Of a stretch of DNA of 64,000 bases, positions 52,101 to 60,999 are shown one piece after another. Numbering within the stretch: position 1 is the stretch's first letter; the number at the start of each line of letters is the position of its first letter. The notes below the pieces were generated by a model. That model was given only the letters and a program-made list of their open reading frames with translations. It was not told the origin of the DNA and searched no databases. A program made the position numbers and the translations under genes. Origin of the DNA: Mesorhabditis belari (Eukaryota; Nematoda; Chromadorea; Rhabditida; Rhabditidae); the NCBI GenBank assembly GCA_958450365.1, contig CAUEEP010000735.1, positions 1,920,001-1,984,000 on the forward strand, given 5' to 3'.

Positions 52101-54918
52101 GCCTTCTAAAACCTTCTAAAGCCTTTTAAAGTCTTCTAAAGCCTTCTAAAGCCTCCCAAAGCCTTCTAAAGCTTTCTAAAGCCTTTTAAAGCTTTCTAAA
52201 GACTTCTAAAGCCTTTTAAAGCCTTCTAAAGTCTTCTAAAGTCTTCTAAAGTCTTCTAAAGACTTCTAAAGCCTTCTAAAGCTTTCCAAAGTCTTCTAAA
52301 GTCTTTCTAAAGTCTTCCGAAACTTTCTAAAGTCTTCCGAAGCTTTCTAAAGTCTTTCTAAAGTCTTTTAAAGTCTTCTAAAGCTTTCTAAAGGCTTCTA
52401 AAGCTTTCTAAAGCTTACCAAAGTCTTCGAAAGTCTTTTAAAGTCTTCTAAAGCCTTTCTAAAGACCTTCTAAAGTTTCTAAAGTCTTCCAAAGCCTTTC
52501 TAAAGTCTTCTAAAGTCTTTCTAAAGTCTTCTAAAGTCTTTTAAAGCCTTCTAAAGCCTTTCTAAAGACTTTCTAAAGTCATCTAAAGCCTTCTAAACCT
52601 TTCGCCTTACCAAAACAATATCCAAAGCATTGTTGTCAGCGAGAAATTCTTGTACAATGTTCCATTCTCTTTTTGACGGCGCTTCGGACGAGACGAACGT
52701 TTCTCGGGGATTGTTTTTCTGAAGAAGATAATTTATATCAAAATTTTTCAATTCGTACTGTAACAGATAAAGATTAAAAGGCCAAATTCTAATTTTCAGT
52801 CTAGATAGTTGAAATCTTTAATAGATTCGGGTCGTTGTTTAGCAGAAACGCACGCTTTCTGATGCATTTACTTTATAGTTTATCGCTTGTACTTTGTGCT
52901 GAAGAGAAGCAGAAACGTGGGATTTCTTTTGCATTGGCTTTATAGTTGCTTGTACTTTGAGTACTTGTGCTTAAGAGAAGCAGAAACGTAAGCTTTCTGC
53001 GTAAACGTAAGCTTTCTAGTGCATCAGAAAGTGTGCGTTTCCATTGTCGAATTCACTGACCTCATGAAATCTCATCAGTCCAAACAAACTGCATCCAGTG
53101 ATCGATAAAACGATGAGTATAAATAGCCATGGTCTTTTCCCGATTTGCCATCCAATATGATAGAAGATTTTCTGAATAAAAAGCATTTTGCAAAGATTTA
53201 GAATTCTTTGAAAAGTTCAACTGGTTTATATTTCGAAAAAATCCTCAAGAAAAACATCACCTGGCACGAATAAATCAAAAAATGAACAGAAAGAACAGAA
53301 AAATGTGTATGGGATATGGAAATTTCTCTCCGAAACTTGTTTATCTCATTTTTCGATTCAGAAAACAAAGCTGATGGATGTCAAGAGTCAAGGTTAAAAG
53401 TTGGGCAAACGGTTTTCATGGGAATCTCTTGGGTTCTTGACTGGAAAAAGGAGAATCTCTTATTCGTTGAACTGAATGGATTGATCAAATTGAACAAATT
53501 GAATGGATTGAACAAATTGATCAAATTGATCAATGGATGATTAGATAAGTTAGACTTATTAGATAAGTTTAAGTTAGACTATTTTTTGGTTCAATCCACT
53601 GCAGTTCATTAATTGATCCATTTCTTTGCTCAAAAATTACTGAATAAGTCAATAAAGCTTAGGCTTAGGCTTAGGCTTAGGCTTGGACTTAGTGCGTAGG
53701 CTAGCGGCTAGCGCCTAGCACTAAGACTATTTGGGTTTGAGCTGAACCCCCATTTTTTGGATCTCAGCGAGTTCTGGGAGCTAAGGCACACCCGTTTGGT
53801 GTTGTACATGCGCCCCCCCATAGGAGCATCCTGGCATTAGGCTTAGGCTTAGGCTTAGGCTAGAGCTTAGGCTTAGGCTTAGGCTTAGGCTTAGGCTAGA
53901 GCTTAGGCTTAGGCTTAGGCTTAGGCTAGGCTAGGCTTAGGCTTAGGCTTAGGCTTAGGCTTAGGCTTAGGCTTAGGCTTAGGCTTGCAAAAGCTTACAA
54001 AGCTTACAAAGCTTACAAGGCTTATGCAAAGGAGAGTCTTTTCCTTCCCAAATCTTCTCAAAGAAAACACAATCCAAGAATGCGTCCATCTAAGCATAAA
54101 TGAAAGAATTTTTAGGTGGTAGTTGAGGAAAAAATCATCCTTAAAAATAAGGTGGAGAAAGAATAGATTCCTCGTTGAAATAGAACCCAAAAGAATAAGA
54201 AATGCCACCCAAATAAGAAAATTTAGGTGGCAAGATGGTTGTTTTTCTGTGATGCGCTAATAAACTTCGAGTTCTACTCTTAAGCTTCGACTGTTTTACT
54301 CTTTGTTCTACTCTAGCGTTCGCCACTGAACTCCCCAACTAATCCGCTTAAATAGTCGACTTAATCACCCAAATTATCCACTATTAGAACAAGTAAAAGT
54401 GAAAATGAATCCACTGGAAAGAAATCTGGGTTTCAAATTGATTAGTGCATGGCATCAACAAGAAAAACAGGCAACAGAAAAAAAGTTGAGACGTTTTTTC
54501 AAGCCCTATTTTGTGACCTCGAAATTTGACAAGAATGAAGATAATTTTAAAAGACAAATACACCATTTTATAGAGCTCGTTTCAAGCTTTCAGAATCACT
54601 ATAAAACTTCTAGTCTACGATGGAAAGGCTTTGATTTATAGCTCTTCAAAGATAGAGAAAAATTCGTCAAATGACTTTTGCTGTCAGATGATAAACTGTA
54701 AAGAAATCTGGATATTCTATAGCATTCTATAAGGATTTTTCAAGCATTTAATTGGCATTTAAATGACTTTTCAAACTTTTCACTCACTTTGATCGCTTCT
54801 TCGCAAACCGTTGTACATAATCGCATTCTGAAATATCTCTTTTGTTCTCTTTTCGGTGTTGCAAGAGATCTTTCTGGATCCAACGAGGTGACTGATGGAG
54901 TTGGTGAAGTTGAGGGAA
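37122..54918 (-). CDS. Patched-related (PTR) sterol-sensing-domain membrane protein
   Basis: 26 exons, all phases compatible: 54788-54918, 53061-53171, 52611-52718, 51865-51965, 51672-51783, 51493-51571, 50543-50634, 50369-50443, 47639-47725, 47061-47140, 45758-45909, 45601-45689, 45407-45493, 43963-44072, 43801-43918, 43624-43755, 42643-42728, 41985-42069, 41557-41637, 41386-41468, 39993-40098, 39807-39942, 39404-39537, 37540-37671, 37220-37344, 37122-37188. About 899 codons; only the start exon is missing. First membrane span about 60-75 (PWLFILIVLSITGCSLFGL), luminal loop to about 295, sterol-sensing domain about 300-470 with GxD motif AVGFDHLFIM, second loop about 530-700 (YGTTHVVSDMDLKDLAP), then five spans with GFSVDISTHISYHYY. 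PTR proteins are RND-type transporters or sterol-linked regulators, in nematodes tied to moulting and cuticle. Both membrane Asp motifs are kept. Confidence 0.9.
37795..38935. repeat. 20-bp satellite (CGTATATAAGGCGGCCAATT)
   Basis: About 1.1 kb of CGTATATAAGGCGGCCAATT with CCGATATAAGGCTACC and 13-bp CGTAAAGGCGACC variants; a composite of about 260 bp recurs. In a ptr intron. Open minus-strand frames of Tyr-Ile-Arg-Ile-Gly type are artefacts. Confidence 0.93.
38953..39140. mobile_element. foldback / MITE
   Basis: Arms of about 75-80 bp. The left has AACTCGCGATAACTTTCTTC and ATGATTTTTGTGTCATTTT; the right is the complement with few mismatches, meeting near 39060. It abuts the 20-bp satellite. 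Confidence 0.8.
40168..41313 (+). mobile_element. mariner element with TIRs and TA duplication, internally rearranged
   Basis: Left TIR TTGGATTGGTGAATTGAAAA (40168), right TIR complement ending CCAACCCAA (41313), TA on both sides, 1146 bp. It contains a 62-bp tandem repeat (40383-40530; GAGTTTCTAxAAGxGCACAG). In a ptr intron. Confidence 0.88.
40612..41215 (+). pseudogene. mariner transposase, broken
   Basis: N-terminal half 40612-40911 shows the HTH ASLRELGEELGVDHVTVLRH, then WVPHDLT and the first catalytic region IVIGDEK, followed at once by TAG where mariners have Trp. The second half in other frames has RKRQWVGPGEKP and VVLIHDNARSHVA, then ends in a copy of the 62-bp repeat, so the third Asp is gone. 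Confidence 0.85.
41645..41905. repeat. 12-bp minisatellite (GTTTAGCTAGTG)
   Basis: About 22 units of GTTTAGCTAGTG with GGG, AAGG and GTTTT variants, in a ptr intron. Confidence 0.93.
42230..42309 (+). repeat. tRNA-like element
   Basis: TGGCCAGATGC, GAGCGCAC and B box GGGTTCGACTTCCC precede CGTCGGCA, whose end pairs with TGCC at the start. The middle stem is poor. Decayed Leu/Ser-type tRNA or SINE head. Confidence 0.35.
42377..42598. repeat. 43-bp tandem repeat
   Basis: Five units containing AATAGTGCTCACAAACAGAC and GCAGCTCTGGATGCGGAG, in a ptr intron. Confidence 0.9.
42962..43033 (+). tRNA. tRNA-Glu (UUC)
   Basis: Identical to the consensus copy; T-rich stretch follows. In a ptr intron on the opposite strand. 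Confidence 0.93.
43260..43331 (+). tRNA. tRNA-Glu (UUC), mutated copy
   Basis: Exactly 298 bp after the previous copy. The anticodon stem has CCTCG (mismatch) and the T stem CCGAG (mismatch). Probably a pseudogene. Confidence 0.5.
43451..43512 (+). pseudogene. tRNA-Glu fragment
   Basis: Diverged copy: CTTTCACCC and GGTTCGATTCCCGG remain; the 5' acceptor arm is absent. Confidence 0.6.
44254..44605. repeat. 24-bp minisatellite
   Basis: About 14 units of GCTTGATCGGCTAGAAACAG plus CAAG/CAAT; the end block (CTGACGATCAAGCGAATC) recurs at about 46640. Open on both strands. Confidence 0.92.
44790..45205 (+). pseudogene. Tc1-like transposase N terminus, duplicated
   Basis: Two tandem copies (about 44790-44940 and 44950-45205), each after a TTGTTTTCAG acceptor. 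The second reads AVQASELSKRLNVPRSLVSR and PASVKKVRDRLRLNPNQS, the typical Tc1 N-terminal DNA-binding region. The first copy has a stop early on. No catalytic domain follows. Confidence 0.75.
45275..45346 (+). tRNA. tRNA-Glu (UUC)
   Basis: Identical to the consensus copy. It lies 60 bp from ptr exon 45407-45493; this tRNA-plus-exon segment is copied inverted at 58381-58556. Confidence 0.93.
45965..46010 (+). pseudogene. tRNA-Glu 5' fragment
   Basis: ATGTGGTCTAGTGGTTAGG to CACCAACGCGG, then it switches to the unit upstream block TTAATCCTGCATTGAATTG. Confidence 0.7.
46233..46304 (+). tRNA. tRNA-Glu (UUC), acceptor mismatch
   Basis: Full length, but the 3' acceptor strand reads CATTGGA instead of CATGGGA. 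Preceded by the same ~200 bp block as the copy at 34384. Confidence 0.65.
46525..46740 (+). repeat. repeat related to the end of the 24-bp array
   Basis: AGAAACAGCAATGCTTGATC followed by GGATGTCTACGCAACAATAC matches 44555-44650. Part of the Tc1-like family debris. Confidence 0.6.
47229..47590 (+). mobile_element. tRNA-derived SINE
   Basis: The head has an A-box-like TGGTGTATTGATTAAAT, anticodon loop TTCCAAA (CCA) and B-box-like GGGTTCGGTAGGG. The ~280 bp body ends in CTGAATAAAGTATGAATATA, resembling the LINE tail at 29105-29130, so mobilisation by that LINE is plausible. In a ptr intron. Confidence 0.5.
48250..48585. repeat. 10-bp satellite (TTCCTATTTAG)
   Basis: About 33 units of GTTCCTATTTA with TGG, CCC and CAT variants inside the mariner element. 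Confidence 0.9.
48745..49080 (+). pseudogene. mariner transposase N-terminal fragment
   Basis: From ATG 48745: MVEQKFVLRAALLFNLKIGK, FQRFREGDETLEDYEHGSRP and LRDVIQADPCQSARDL, the mariner N-terminal domain. It contains a small duplication (ASFCAAFGDG) and ends at an A/T run before the catalytic domain; the right TIR follows at once. Confidence 0.88.
49424..50205. repeat. 11-bp satellite (ACCGTATTGGA), array 1
   Basis: About 70 units of ACCGTATTGGA with ACAG, ACTG and AAACG variants, interrupted twice by TTAGATCAAAAAAGAACC. The same satellite is at 60395-60795. Flanked on both sides by an 85-bp duplicate (TTTTTCTGCCTCGAGTGAAA). Confidence 0.93.
50730..50801 (-). tRNA. tRNA-Glu (UUC)
   Basis: Identical to the consensus on the minus strand, inside a ptr intron in the same orientation as ptr. 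Confidence 0.93.
50850..51190 (-). repeat. tRNA-Glu unit upstream block with thrombospondin-gene fragment
   Basis: Inverted copy of 33980-34370. It includes the intron-exon edge of the thrombospondin gene (51100-51190, GGTGTCTATTCCCG) and the block AATACCCGGTTGATTCTGGG. Confidence 0.82.
51362..51433 (-). tRNA. tRNA-Glu (UUC)
   Basis: Identical to the consensus on the minus strand, 56 bp from ptr exon 51493-51571. Confidence 0.93.
52010..52600. repeat. 10-bp satellite (TCTTCTAAAG)
   Basis: About 58 units of TCTTCTAAAG/CCTTCTAAAG with 11-bp variants, in a ptr intron; ends close to exon 52611. Confidence 0.92.
52850..53035. mobile_element. small inverted-repeat element
   Basis: AACGCACGCTTTCTGATGCA on the left and TGCATCAGAAAGTGTGCGTT on the right, with an internal direct repeat (AGAGAAGCAGAAACGT). 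In a ptr intron. Confidence 0.6.
53655..53995. repeat. TTAGGC-flanked cassette, copy 2
   Basis: TTAGGC hexamers at 53658-53685 and about 53836-53990 (mostly perfect, some AGAGC) flank the same core as 13705-14086 (CTAGCGGCTAGCGCCTAGCA; GGAGCTAAGGCACACCCG). First visible intron of ptr. Confidence 0.88.
54405..54641 (+). CDS. hypothetical 78-aa ORF
   Basis: ATG at 54405 opens a frame of normal amino-acid composition (MNPLERNLGFKLISAWHQQE, then FKPYFVTSKFDKNEDNF), antisense in a ptr intron and outside any repeat. No family is recognised, and no splice evidence ties it to a gene. It may be chance. Confidence 0.2.
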   Translation: MNPLERNLGFKLISAWHQQEKQATEKKLRRFFKPYFVTSKFDKNEDNFKRQIHHFIELVSSFQNHYKTSSLRWKGFDL

Positions 54919-54974
54919 CTGAAAAGATTGAGATTTAGAAATTCTATGTAAAAAAAATCATTTTTCTAGACATG

Positions 54975-55325
54975 GACACTATAAACTACAAATGTAAACT
55001 ATAAACGCTTCTAACTTTCTTTAAATCTACCGGATTGACATGAACTATAGCTTAAGAAAAAGAGAAACTCAAGAGCTTTCAAATGAACTAAAGCCCACTC
55101 AAAATAACCAATTCTAAAGAAAGTTACAGTGGTTTATAGCTGACTCGATTGTTTTGAAGATACGAGTACGGTTCTAAGGCTGTAACTTTCTTTAGAAATG
55201 GTTATTTTGAGTGGGCTTTAGTTCATTTGAAAGCTCTTGAGTTTCTCTTTTTCTTAAGCTATATATCATGTCAATCCGATAGATTTAAAGAAAGTTAGAA
55301 GCATTTGTAGTGTGACAATTCGTCA
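54975..55325. mobile_element. foldback element
   Basis: Arms of about 150 bp (ACTATAAACGCTTCTAACTT on the left; AAGTTAGAAGCATTTGTAGT on the right) with an internal copy of AAGAAAGTTACAG. Just upstream of the first visible ptr exon. Confidence 0.8.
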
Positions 55326-55744
55326 TCTTTTTCATTTTTATAGTTTAAAGTGCTCATTTCTATTAATTAATAGGAAGATTTTCGATTTAAAAGTAAAAAG
55401 AGTTTAAAAACTCTATAATTTTAAAGAATTATAAGTAAAAAATAAAGTTTAACTGTTGTTTTTGTAAGATTTTTGATTTTCAAGGTGTGAAAACGGGAAT
55501 TGAATTGAAATTGAAGGTAATCAAAAGTGTTTTTGTGGTGAACGGCTGTTTGCAACGATCAGAACAACACTTTGAAAGTTTCATTGATTTAAAAATTAGG
55601 TAATGACTGAGGGATTTTGTTTTAAAACAGGTATTTTTGTTTTAAAACAAACAGGAGTTCCAAAAAAAGAGGTATTTCGATGACATCACTTTCAAGGATT
55701 CTTTACAAAAGATCAAAGAGAGGGAAAAGTTATTGTGGATGGGA

Positions 55745-56590
55745 GAAGGGAATAAAAATGTTGAGCAATGATGGAGTTTTGAAACCTTGGACTCGGAAAT
55801 TGCAAAAAAACCATCAACCAAGAGTCAAATGCTTTCATTAGTCTTGACGTCATTGTTCTAGAGTTCTAGAGTTCTAGAGCGTTCTAGAGTTCTAGAGAGT
55901 TCTAGAGCGTTCTAGAGTTCTAGAGCGTTCTAGAGTTCTAGAGCGTTCTAGAGTTCTAGAGCGTTCTAGAGTTCTAGAGCGATTCATTTTGTGTACTTTA
56001 ATGTCAAATCTTGTAGACGCACCCTCTCTGGCAGACTCGAGAATGAAAATGTTGGGTGATGATCGAGGTTTGAAACCTTGGACTCATAAAAATTGCAAAA
56101 AAACCATCAACCAAGAGTCAAATGCTTTCATTAGTCTTGACGTCATTGTTCTAGAGTTCTAGAGCAGTAGATCAGTTAATTTTATGTACTTTAATGTCAA
56201 ATCTTGTAGACACACCCTCTCTGGCAGACTCGAGAATGAAAATGTTGAGTGATGATGGAGTTTTGAAACCTTGGACTCATAGAAAAAAAGAGAGCAACCA
56301 AGAGTCAAACGCTTTGATTAGTCTTGACATCATTGTTCGCTCTAGAACTCCAGTTCTAGAGCGTTCTAGAGTTCTAGAGCGTTCTAGAGTTCTAGAGCGG
56401 TTCATTCTGTGTACTTTAATGTCAAATCTTGTAGACGCACCCTTTCTGGTACACTTGAAAATGAAAGTTTTGAGCAATGATGGAGTTTTGAAACCTTTGA
56501 CTTAGCGAAGTTGCAAAAAAACCATCAACCAACGGTCAAACGCCTTGATTAGTCTTGAAATCATTGTTCTAGAGTACTAGAGCAGTATAT
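55745..56590. repeat. tandem ~240-bp repeat with GTTCTAGAGC microrepeats
   Basis: Four imperfect units with GATGGAGTTTTGAAACCTTGG, then GTTCTAGAGC runs of variable length, then TGTACTTTAATGTCAAATC and CACCCTCTCTGGCAGACT. The last block is also part of the tRNA-Glu unit, so the array grew from one edge of that unit. Confidence 0.82.
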
Positions 56591-56793
56591 TGGTTCACTC
56601 TGTGTACTTTAATGTCAAATCTCGTAAATGCACCCTTTCTGGCGCACTTAAATCTTGTATTCCTTTACATAGTCAGCGGTATGCCAGATGGCACGCGTTT
56701 GAAAGTGAACTCTGATAGCGAGCAGAGGTGAAACGTGTTGAAAAAAGTTTACTGCTGGTTAAATAAACCCCAAATTTCCCCAAGGTCTCGACC

Positions 56794-56865
56794 TCCCATG
56801 TGGTCTAGTGGTTAGGATTCGTGGCTTTCACCCACGCGGCCCGGGTTCGATTCCCGGCATGGGAA
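56794..56865 (+). tRNA. tRNA-Glu (UUC)
   Basis: Identical to the consensus, preceded by a full ~200-bp unit leader. Confidence 0.93.
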
Positions 56866-57372
56866 GATTTTTTTGGAAAACTAGTTTTTATCTTCCGAAT
56901 TGAATGGAATGTACTTTGGAGAGATTTCTTGCAAACAAACCCTTTCTGGCACACTAAAGTCGTAATCTTTTCAATAAAGCAAAGAAATGTGGACCAGAAA
57001 TGTGCAAAATTTGGTTTGAAATTACAAATCACTGAACATAGCCATTAGGGGCTTGACTATCCAATCCACTCACTGCAAAATTACTGTATAACTGATACAG
57101 TAATTCCATTAGAGTTTATGCACTTTGTTATTCAATTATTCAACAGGAAAACCACTCAATAGAGTACGCTAGGAAGGGTGTGTTTCCATTTTTGAGCTAA
57201 AAGAACACTTCAACGAAGAGGGCTATCAAGTGATGAAGGTTTAAGAAATGCTATAGATGCTAGAAATAGAATAGAATCTAGAAATACAGCAAGATCTAAT
57301 CACTTCAAAATTACTATCTAATTCTAAAGATAAAAACAATTTCCAACATTTTTCCGAAAAAATAAAAATTTC

Positions 57373-57444
57373 TTCCCATGCCGGGAATCGAACCCGGGCC
57401 GCGTGGGTGAAAGCCACGAATCCTAACCACTAGACCACATGGGA
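57373..57444 (-). tRNA. tRNA-Glu (UUC)
   Basis: Identical to the consensus on the minus strand. Confidence 0.93.
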
Positions 57445-57746
57445 GGTCGAGGGACTGGGGAAATTAGGGGTTCATTTAACTGGTGGACACTCCAGGCTTT
57501 CAAATAATACTAAGAAATGATACTGCTCTTCATACAAAACTTTGAGCGCTGATAACTTTTGACAGAGTGCTGCGTTGCAAAAACGGAAAGCAGCTTCGGA
57601 ATCAGCGCAAAATTCCGATGACATGGACCGAATGGTCCACGGGATCCATTAATCCTTTTCTTGTAAACATTCATTGAATAATCCAGACTAAGAAATCAAA
57701 GGAAGCACTGAGAAAACGCCACTGAATCTCGCTTGATTTCCAAGGC

Positions 57747-57784
57747 TTGAAAGCCACGAATCCTAACCACTAGACCACATGGGA
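57747..57784 (-). pseudogene. tRNA-Glu 5' fragment
   Basis: Minus strand from TCCCATGTGG to CGTGGCTTTC, then unrelated sequence. Confidence 0.7.
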
Positions 57785-58142
57785 GGTCGTGATCGTGAGG
57801 AAATTAGGGGTTGATTTAACTGATTGATTGATTAATCGAATCATCGCAACAACTTTTGGTTTATCTATCTAACCGAAACGTACTTAGTTAGATTTCTGAT
57901 CGAAAGTCTGTCTAGTTTGGATTTGATTTCTAGGCAAATCTCCTTGGACTCTAGCTTGGTCTTACCAGGTTCCAATCCCGGTTCTGACTTGGTTCCCGGA
58001 CCTGGCTCCGGTCTAACTCTGCAATTCAATGAGCAATCTAGAAATACAGCAAGATCTAAACACATCCAAATTAATATCTAATTGCTAATTCTAAAGAATC
58101 AAAAACAATTTCTATTCTTTTTCGAAGAAAGACAAAAATTTC

Positions 58143-58214
58143 TTCCCATGCCGGGAATCGAACCCGGGCCGCGTGGGTGAAAGCCACGAATCCTAACCAC
58201 TAGACCACATGGGA
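58143..58214 (-). tRNA. tRNA-Glu (UUC)
   Basis: Identical to the consensus on the minus strand. Confidence 0.93.
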
Positions 58215-58380
58215 GGTCGAGACCCTTTGGAAATTGGGGGTTCATTTAACAAGCAGTGAACTTGGGGGTTGATTTAACTGATGATTGATTATTCAACGAA
58301 AGGTATCTGGTTTGACCTCTGATCGAAAGCCTGGCTAGTTTGGAGTTGAATTCTAGACAAATCTTTGCACTCAAGACAAA

Positions 58381-58484
58381 TCTCTTTCGCTACAGGAATT
58401 GCAGCCACAACATCTTCATTGCGGGCATGTCTATAATATCGTTGTAAATCTTTCCAACATTTTTCCAAGAAAGACAAAAATTTC
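58381..58484 (-). pseudogene. copied fragment of ptr exon 45407-45493 and its intron
   Basis: 58381-58426 matches the 3' half of the ptr exon (TCTCTTTCGCTACAGGAATT), and 58427-58484 matches its downstream intron up to the tRNA. The donor GCGC|GTAAG became GCGGGCATG, so it cannot splice. It lies outside ptr, upstream of its 5' end. Confidence 0.85.
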
Positions 58485-58556
58485 TTCCCATGCCGGGAAT
58501 CGAACCCGGGCCGCGTGGGTGAAAGCCACGAATCCTAACCACTAGACCACATGGGA
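58485..58556 (-). tRNA. tRNA-Glu (UUC)
   Basis: Identical to the consensus on the minus strand; part of the inverted copy of 45275-45450. Confidence 0.93.
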
Positions 58557-58574
58557 GGGCTGATCGATGAGGAA

Positions 58575-58700
58575 ATTCGGGGTTTTTTTTTTGTGGGTTT
58601 TTTTTTTCCAAATTCTCCCCCCCAACCTTTTTTTTTTTTTTTTTTTTTTTTTCCTTTTTTTTTTCCCAAAACTTTTTTTTTTTTTATTTTATTTGTTGAT
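58575..58700. repeat. T-rich low-complexity tract
   Basis: Long T homopolymers with C runs split the usual unit flank (GAAATTCGGGGTT | GATTTAACTG). Confidence 0.8.
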
Positions 58701-59190
58701 TTAACTGCTAACACTGTCAAGAAACAAAATAGATATTATTTTGTCATTCAAGAGCTGATTATTGAGCCAATTAATGCGCCAGAAGGGTGCGTTTACAAGA
58801 TTCGAGCAAAAAGTCCACAAAAATCTCTATGAAGGGTGAAAAAGTCTCAAAAATGGGATCGTAATGCAAATAGTAACAAAAAAAAACAAGAGGACATTGT
58901 TGTTCAAGTATTGTTGTTCAAGAGTTGACGATCAACAAAACCATTGACTTTTCAGAGATAATTTGACGAGAGCAAGTCAAAACCAATGTCAAAAATAGAA
59001 AATCCAATTAAAAATGCTCAAACTTGAGGGTTTAAAAAGTTTGAAGAGTGATTTGATGAAAAAAAAAGATGAGAAGTTCTCTCGGAAAGAAAAACACAGT
59101 TAACAGCAACCGGTATTCGGTAAATCGGCCAAAAAATAGAGAGAAATCTCAAGAACCAATTCAATAAAAAGAGAACCCATTTAGTTCTAT
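58701..59190. other. unannotated AT-rich spacer
   Basis: No gene recognised. Contains a short match to the unit block (GCGCCAGAAGGGTGCGTTTA). Confidence 0.4.
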
Positions 59191-59194
59191 GAGA

Positions 59195-59360
59195 AAAGTT
59201 CTCTTCTTTCTTCTCTTCTTTCTTCTCTTCTTTCTTCTCTTCTCTACTTTCTTCTCTCCTTTCTTCTCTTCTTCCTTCTCTCCTTTCTTCTCCTCTTTCT
59301 TCCCTTCTTACTTCCCTTCTTTCTTCCCCTTTTTCTTCCCCTCTTTCTTCTCTCCTTTTT
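59195..59360. repeat. TTCTTCTCTTCTT microsatellite
   Basis: Pyrimidine array of about 13-bp units. Confidence 0.88.
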
Positions 59361-60254
59361 AGAAATCCCCAAAATTCAATTCAAACATTTTTGCATTGAT
59401 GACGGAAAGTTTTGAAGAGAATTAGCAGTTTCTATAATCGATTTGATATCGAATTTTGAGAGAAGACTATGAGCTAAACCATTTAGACGAGTTTTCAAAT
59501 ATAAAATTAACCTTTAAACTGAAATGGATCGAATATAAAGATGTTTAAGTCAACGACAAAATTTCATTCTCTAGTCCTGTTCTCTAGTTCATTCTCTAGT
59601 TTCTATGATCGATTTGATATCGAATTTTGGGAGAGACTTTTTAACGGAATTGCTGACTAACTGACTTACTTACTTAGATTTACTAAACTATTAGGTTGGT
59701 GGGAAAATAATCGAAATTTCAAGCCTTTAACTTCAAGTCCAAAACTAAAAGTCAATAAAAAATGAATTTATCAGCATCAGCATCAATCAACAATTCAAAG
59801 TAAAAACCATATAGATCATAGAAACTAGAGAACGAACTAATTGGAAGATTTCTATGATACACTGCTGCCAACAAACAAGTTTTCCAATTAGGCGTTCTTT
59901 CTTATTTTGTTCTTTCCAATTAGGCGTTCTTTAGTTTGGGGTGCGACCCGCTTTAACCTTATCATCGAGGATGATTCTGCTTAAGAATGACCGAATAGCA
60001 CAAAAGGTTAAAAAGGGTTTCCCCAAAGCGCTTACAATGTAACAAGAACACGTAGTATCCAACATAAGATTAATACTTGTCGGTGGCGACACAAATGTTA
60101 GTAAGCTCTCTCTACAATGTTAAAACCAGTTATCTAAACAGGATTTAAAACCTGAAGGGTAGCATAAAGTAAGTTGAATTTATAATTTTACTGTTTATTA
60201 GTACAAAACCAAAATGCAACAATACCCATTACAAAAACAGCAAAAAATTAAACA

Positions 60255-60955
60255 ACAAAGTCCCCCGCCGAAAGAAGGCAAAAGCAACCCGCCGACCCAA
60301 AAAAAAATAATTTCGGGTAGGAAGAAAAAGACGAAAAATGCGACGCGAATAATTGCAAAATAGGAAGGAAACGGACGCGACCCTAGGTACTTTTGAAGTA
60401 CCGTATTGAAGCTGTATTGAAGCTGTATTGAAACCGTATTGGAACCGTATTGGAACCGTATTAGATCAAATAGGAACCGTATTGGAACCGTATTGGAAAC
60501 GTATTGGAACCGTATTAGATCAAATAGGAACCGTATTGGAACCGTATTGGAACCGTATTGGAACCGTATTAGAACCGTATTAGAACCGTATTGGAACCGT
60601 ATTAGAACCGTATTGGAACAGTATTGGAATCCTATTGGAACCGTATTAAAACCGTATTGGAACCGTATTGGAACCGTATTAGAACCGTATTAGAACCGTA
60701 TTAGAACCGTATTAGAACCGTATTGGAACCGTATTGGAACCGTATTGGAATCCTATTGGAACCCTATTGGAACCGTATTGGAAACGTATGCGTGCGCACC
60801 AATAGAAACAACAAAGTTCCCCGCCGAAAGAAGGCAAAAGCAACCCGCCGACCAAACAAAAATAATTTCGGGAAGGGAGAAAAAGACGAAAAATGCGACG
60901 CGAATAATTGCAAAATAGGAACGCAAATAGGAAGGAAACGGACGCGCTTATTTCG
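60255..60955. repeat. satellite array 2 (ACCGTATTGGA) flanked by 110-bp direct repeats
   Basis: 60395-60795 is the 11-bp satellite also seen at 49424-50205, with TTAGATCAAATAGGAACC interruptions. Both sides carry a ~110-bp block (CCCGCCGAAAGAAGGCAAAA; GACGAAAAATGCGACGCG). TTTCCAATTAGGCGTTCTT occurs outside at 59885, 59927 and 60959. Confidence 0.88.
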
Positions 60956-60999
60956 TTCTTTCCAATTAGGCGTTCTTCGTGTTCTTTCTTACAGTTCTT

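Noticed and set aside
53316..53540. 74-codon plus-strand frame
   Set aside because: Its second half is a short Asn-Gly-Leu-Ile-Lys repeat and it lies in a ptr intron; no family match.
58535..58832. Lys-rich and Phe-rich frames
   Set aside because: Translation of T homopolymers next to a tRNA gene.
59885..60250. Possible LTR or rRNA-like fragment near GGTGGCGACACAAATG
   Set aside because: Only the short TTTCCAATTAGGCGTTCTT repeats could be supported; no LTR ends, primer site or recognisable rRNA core.
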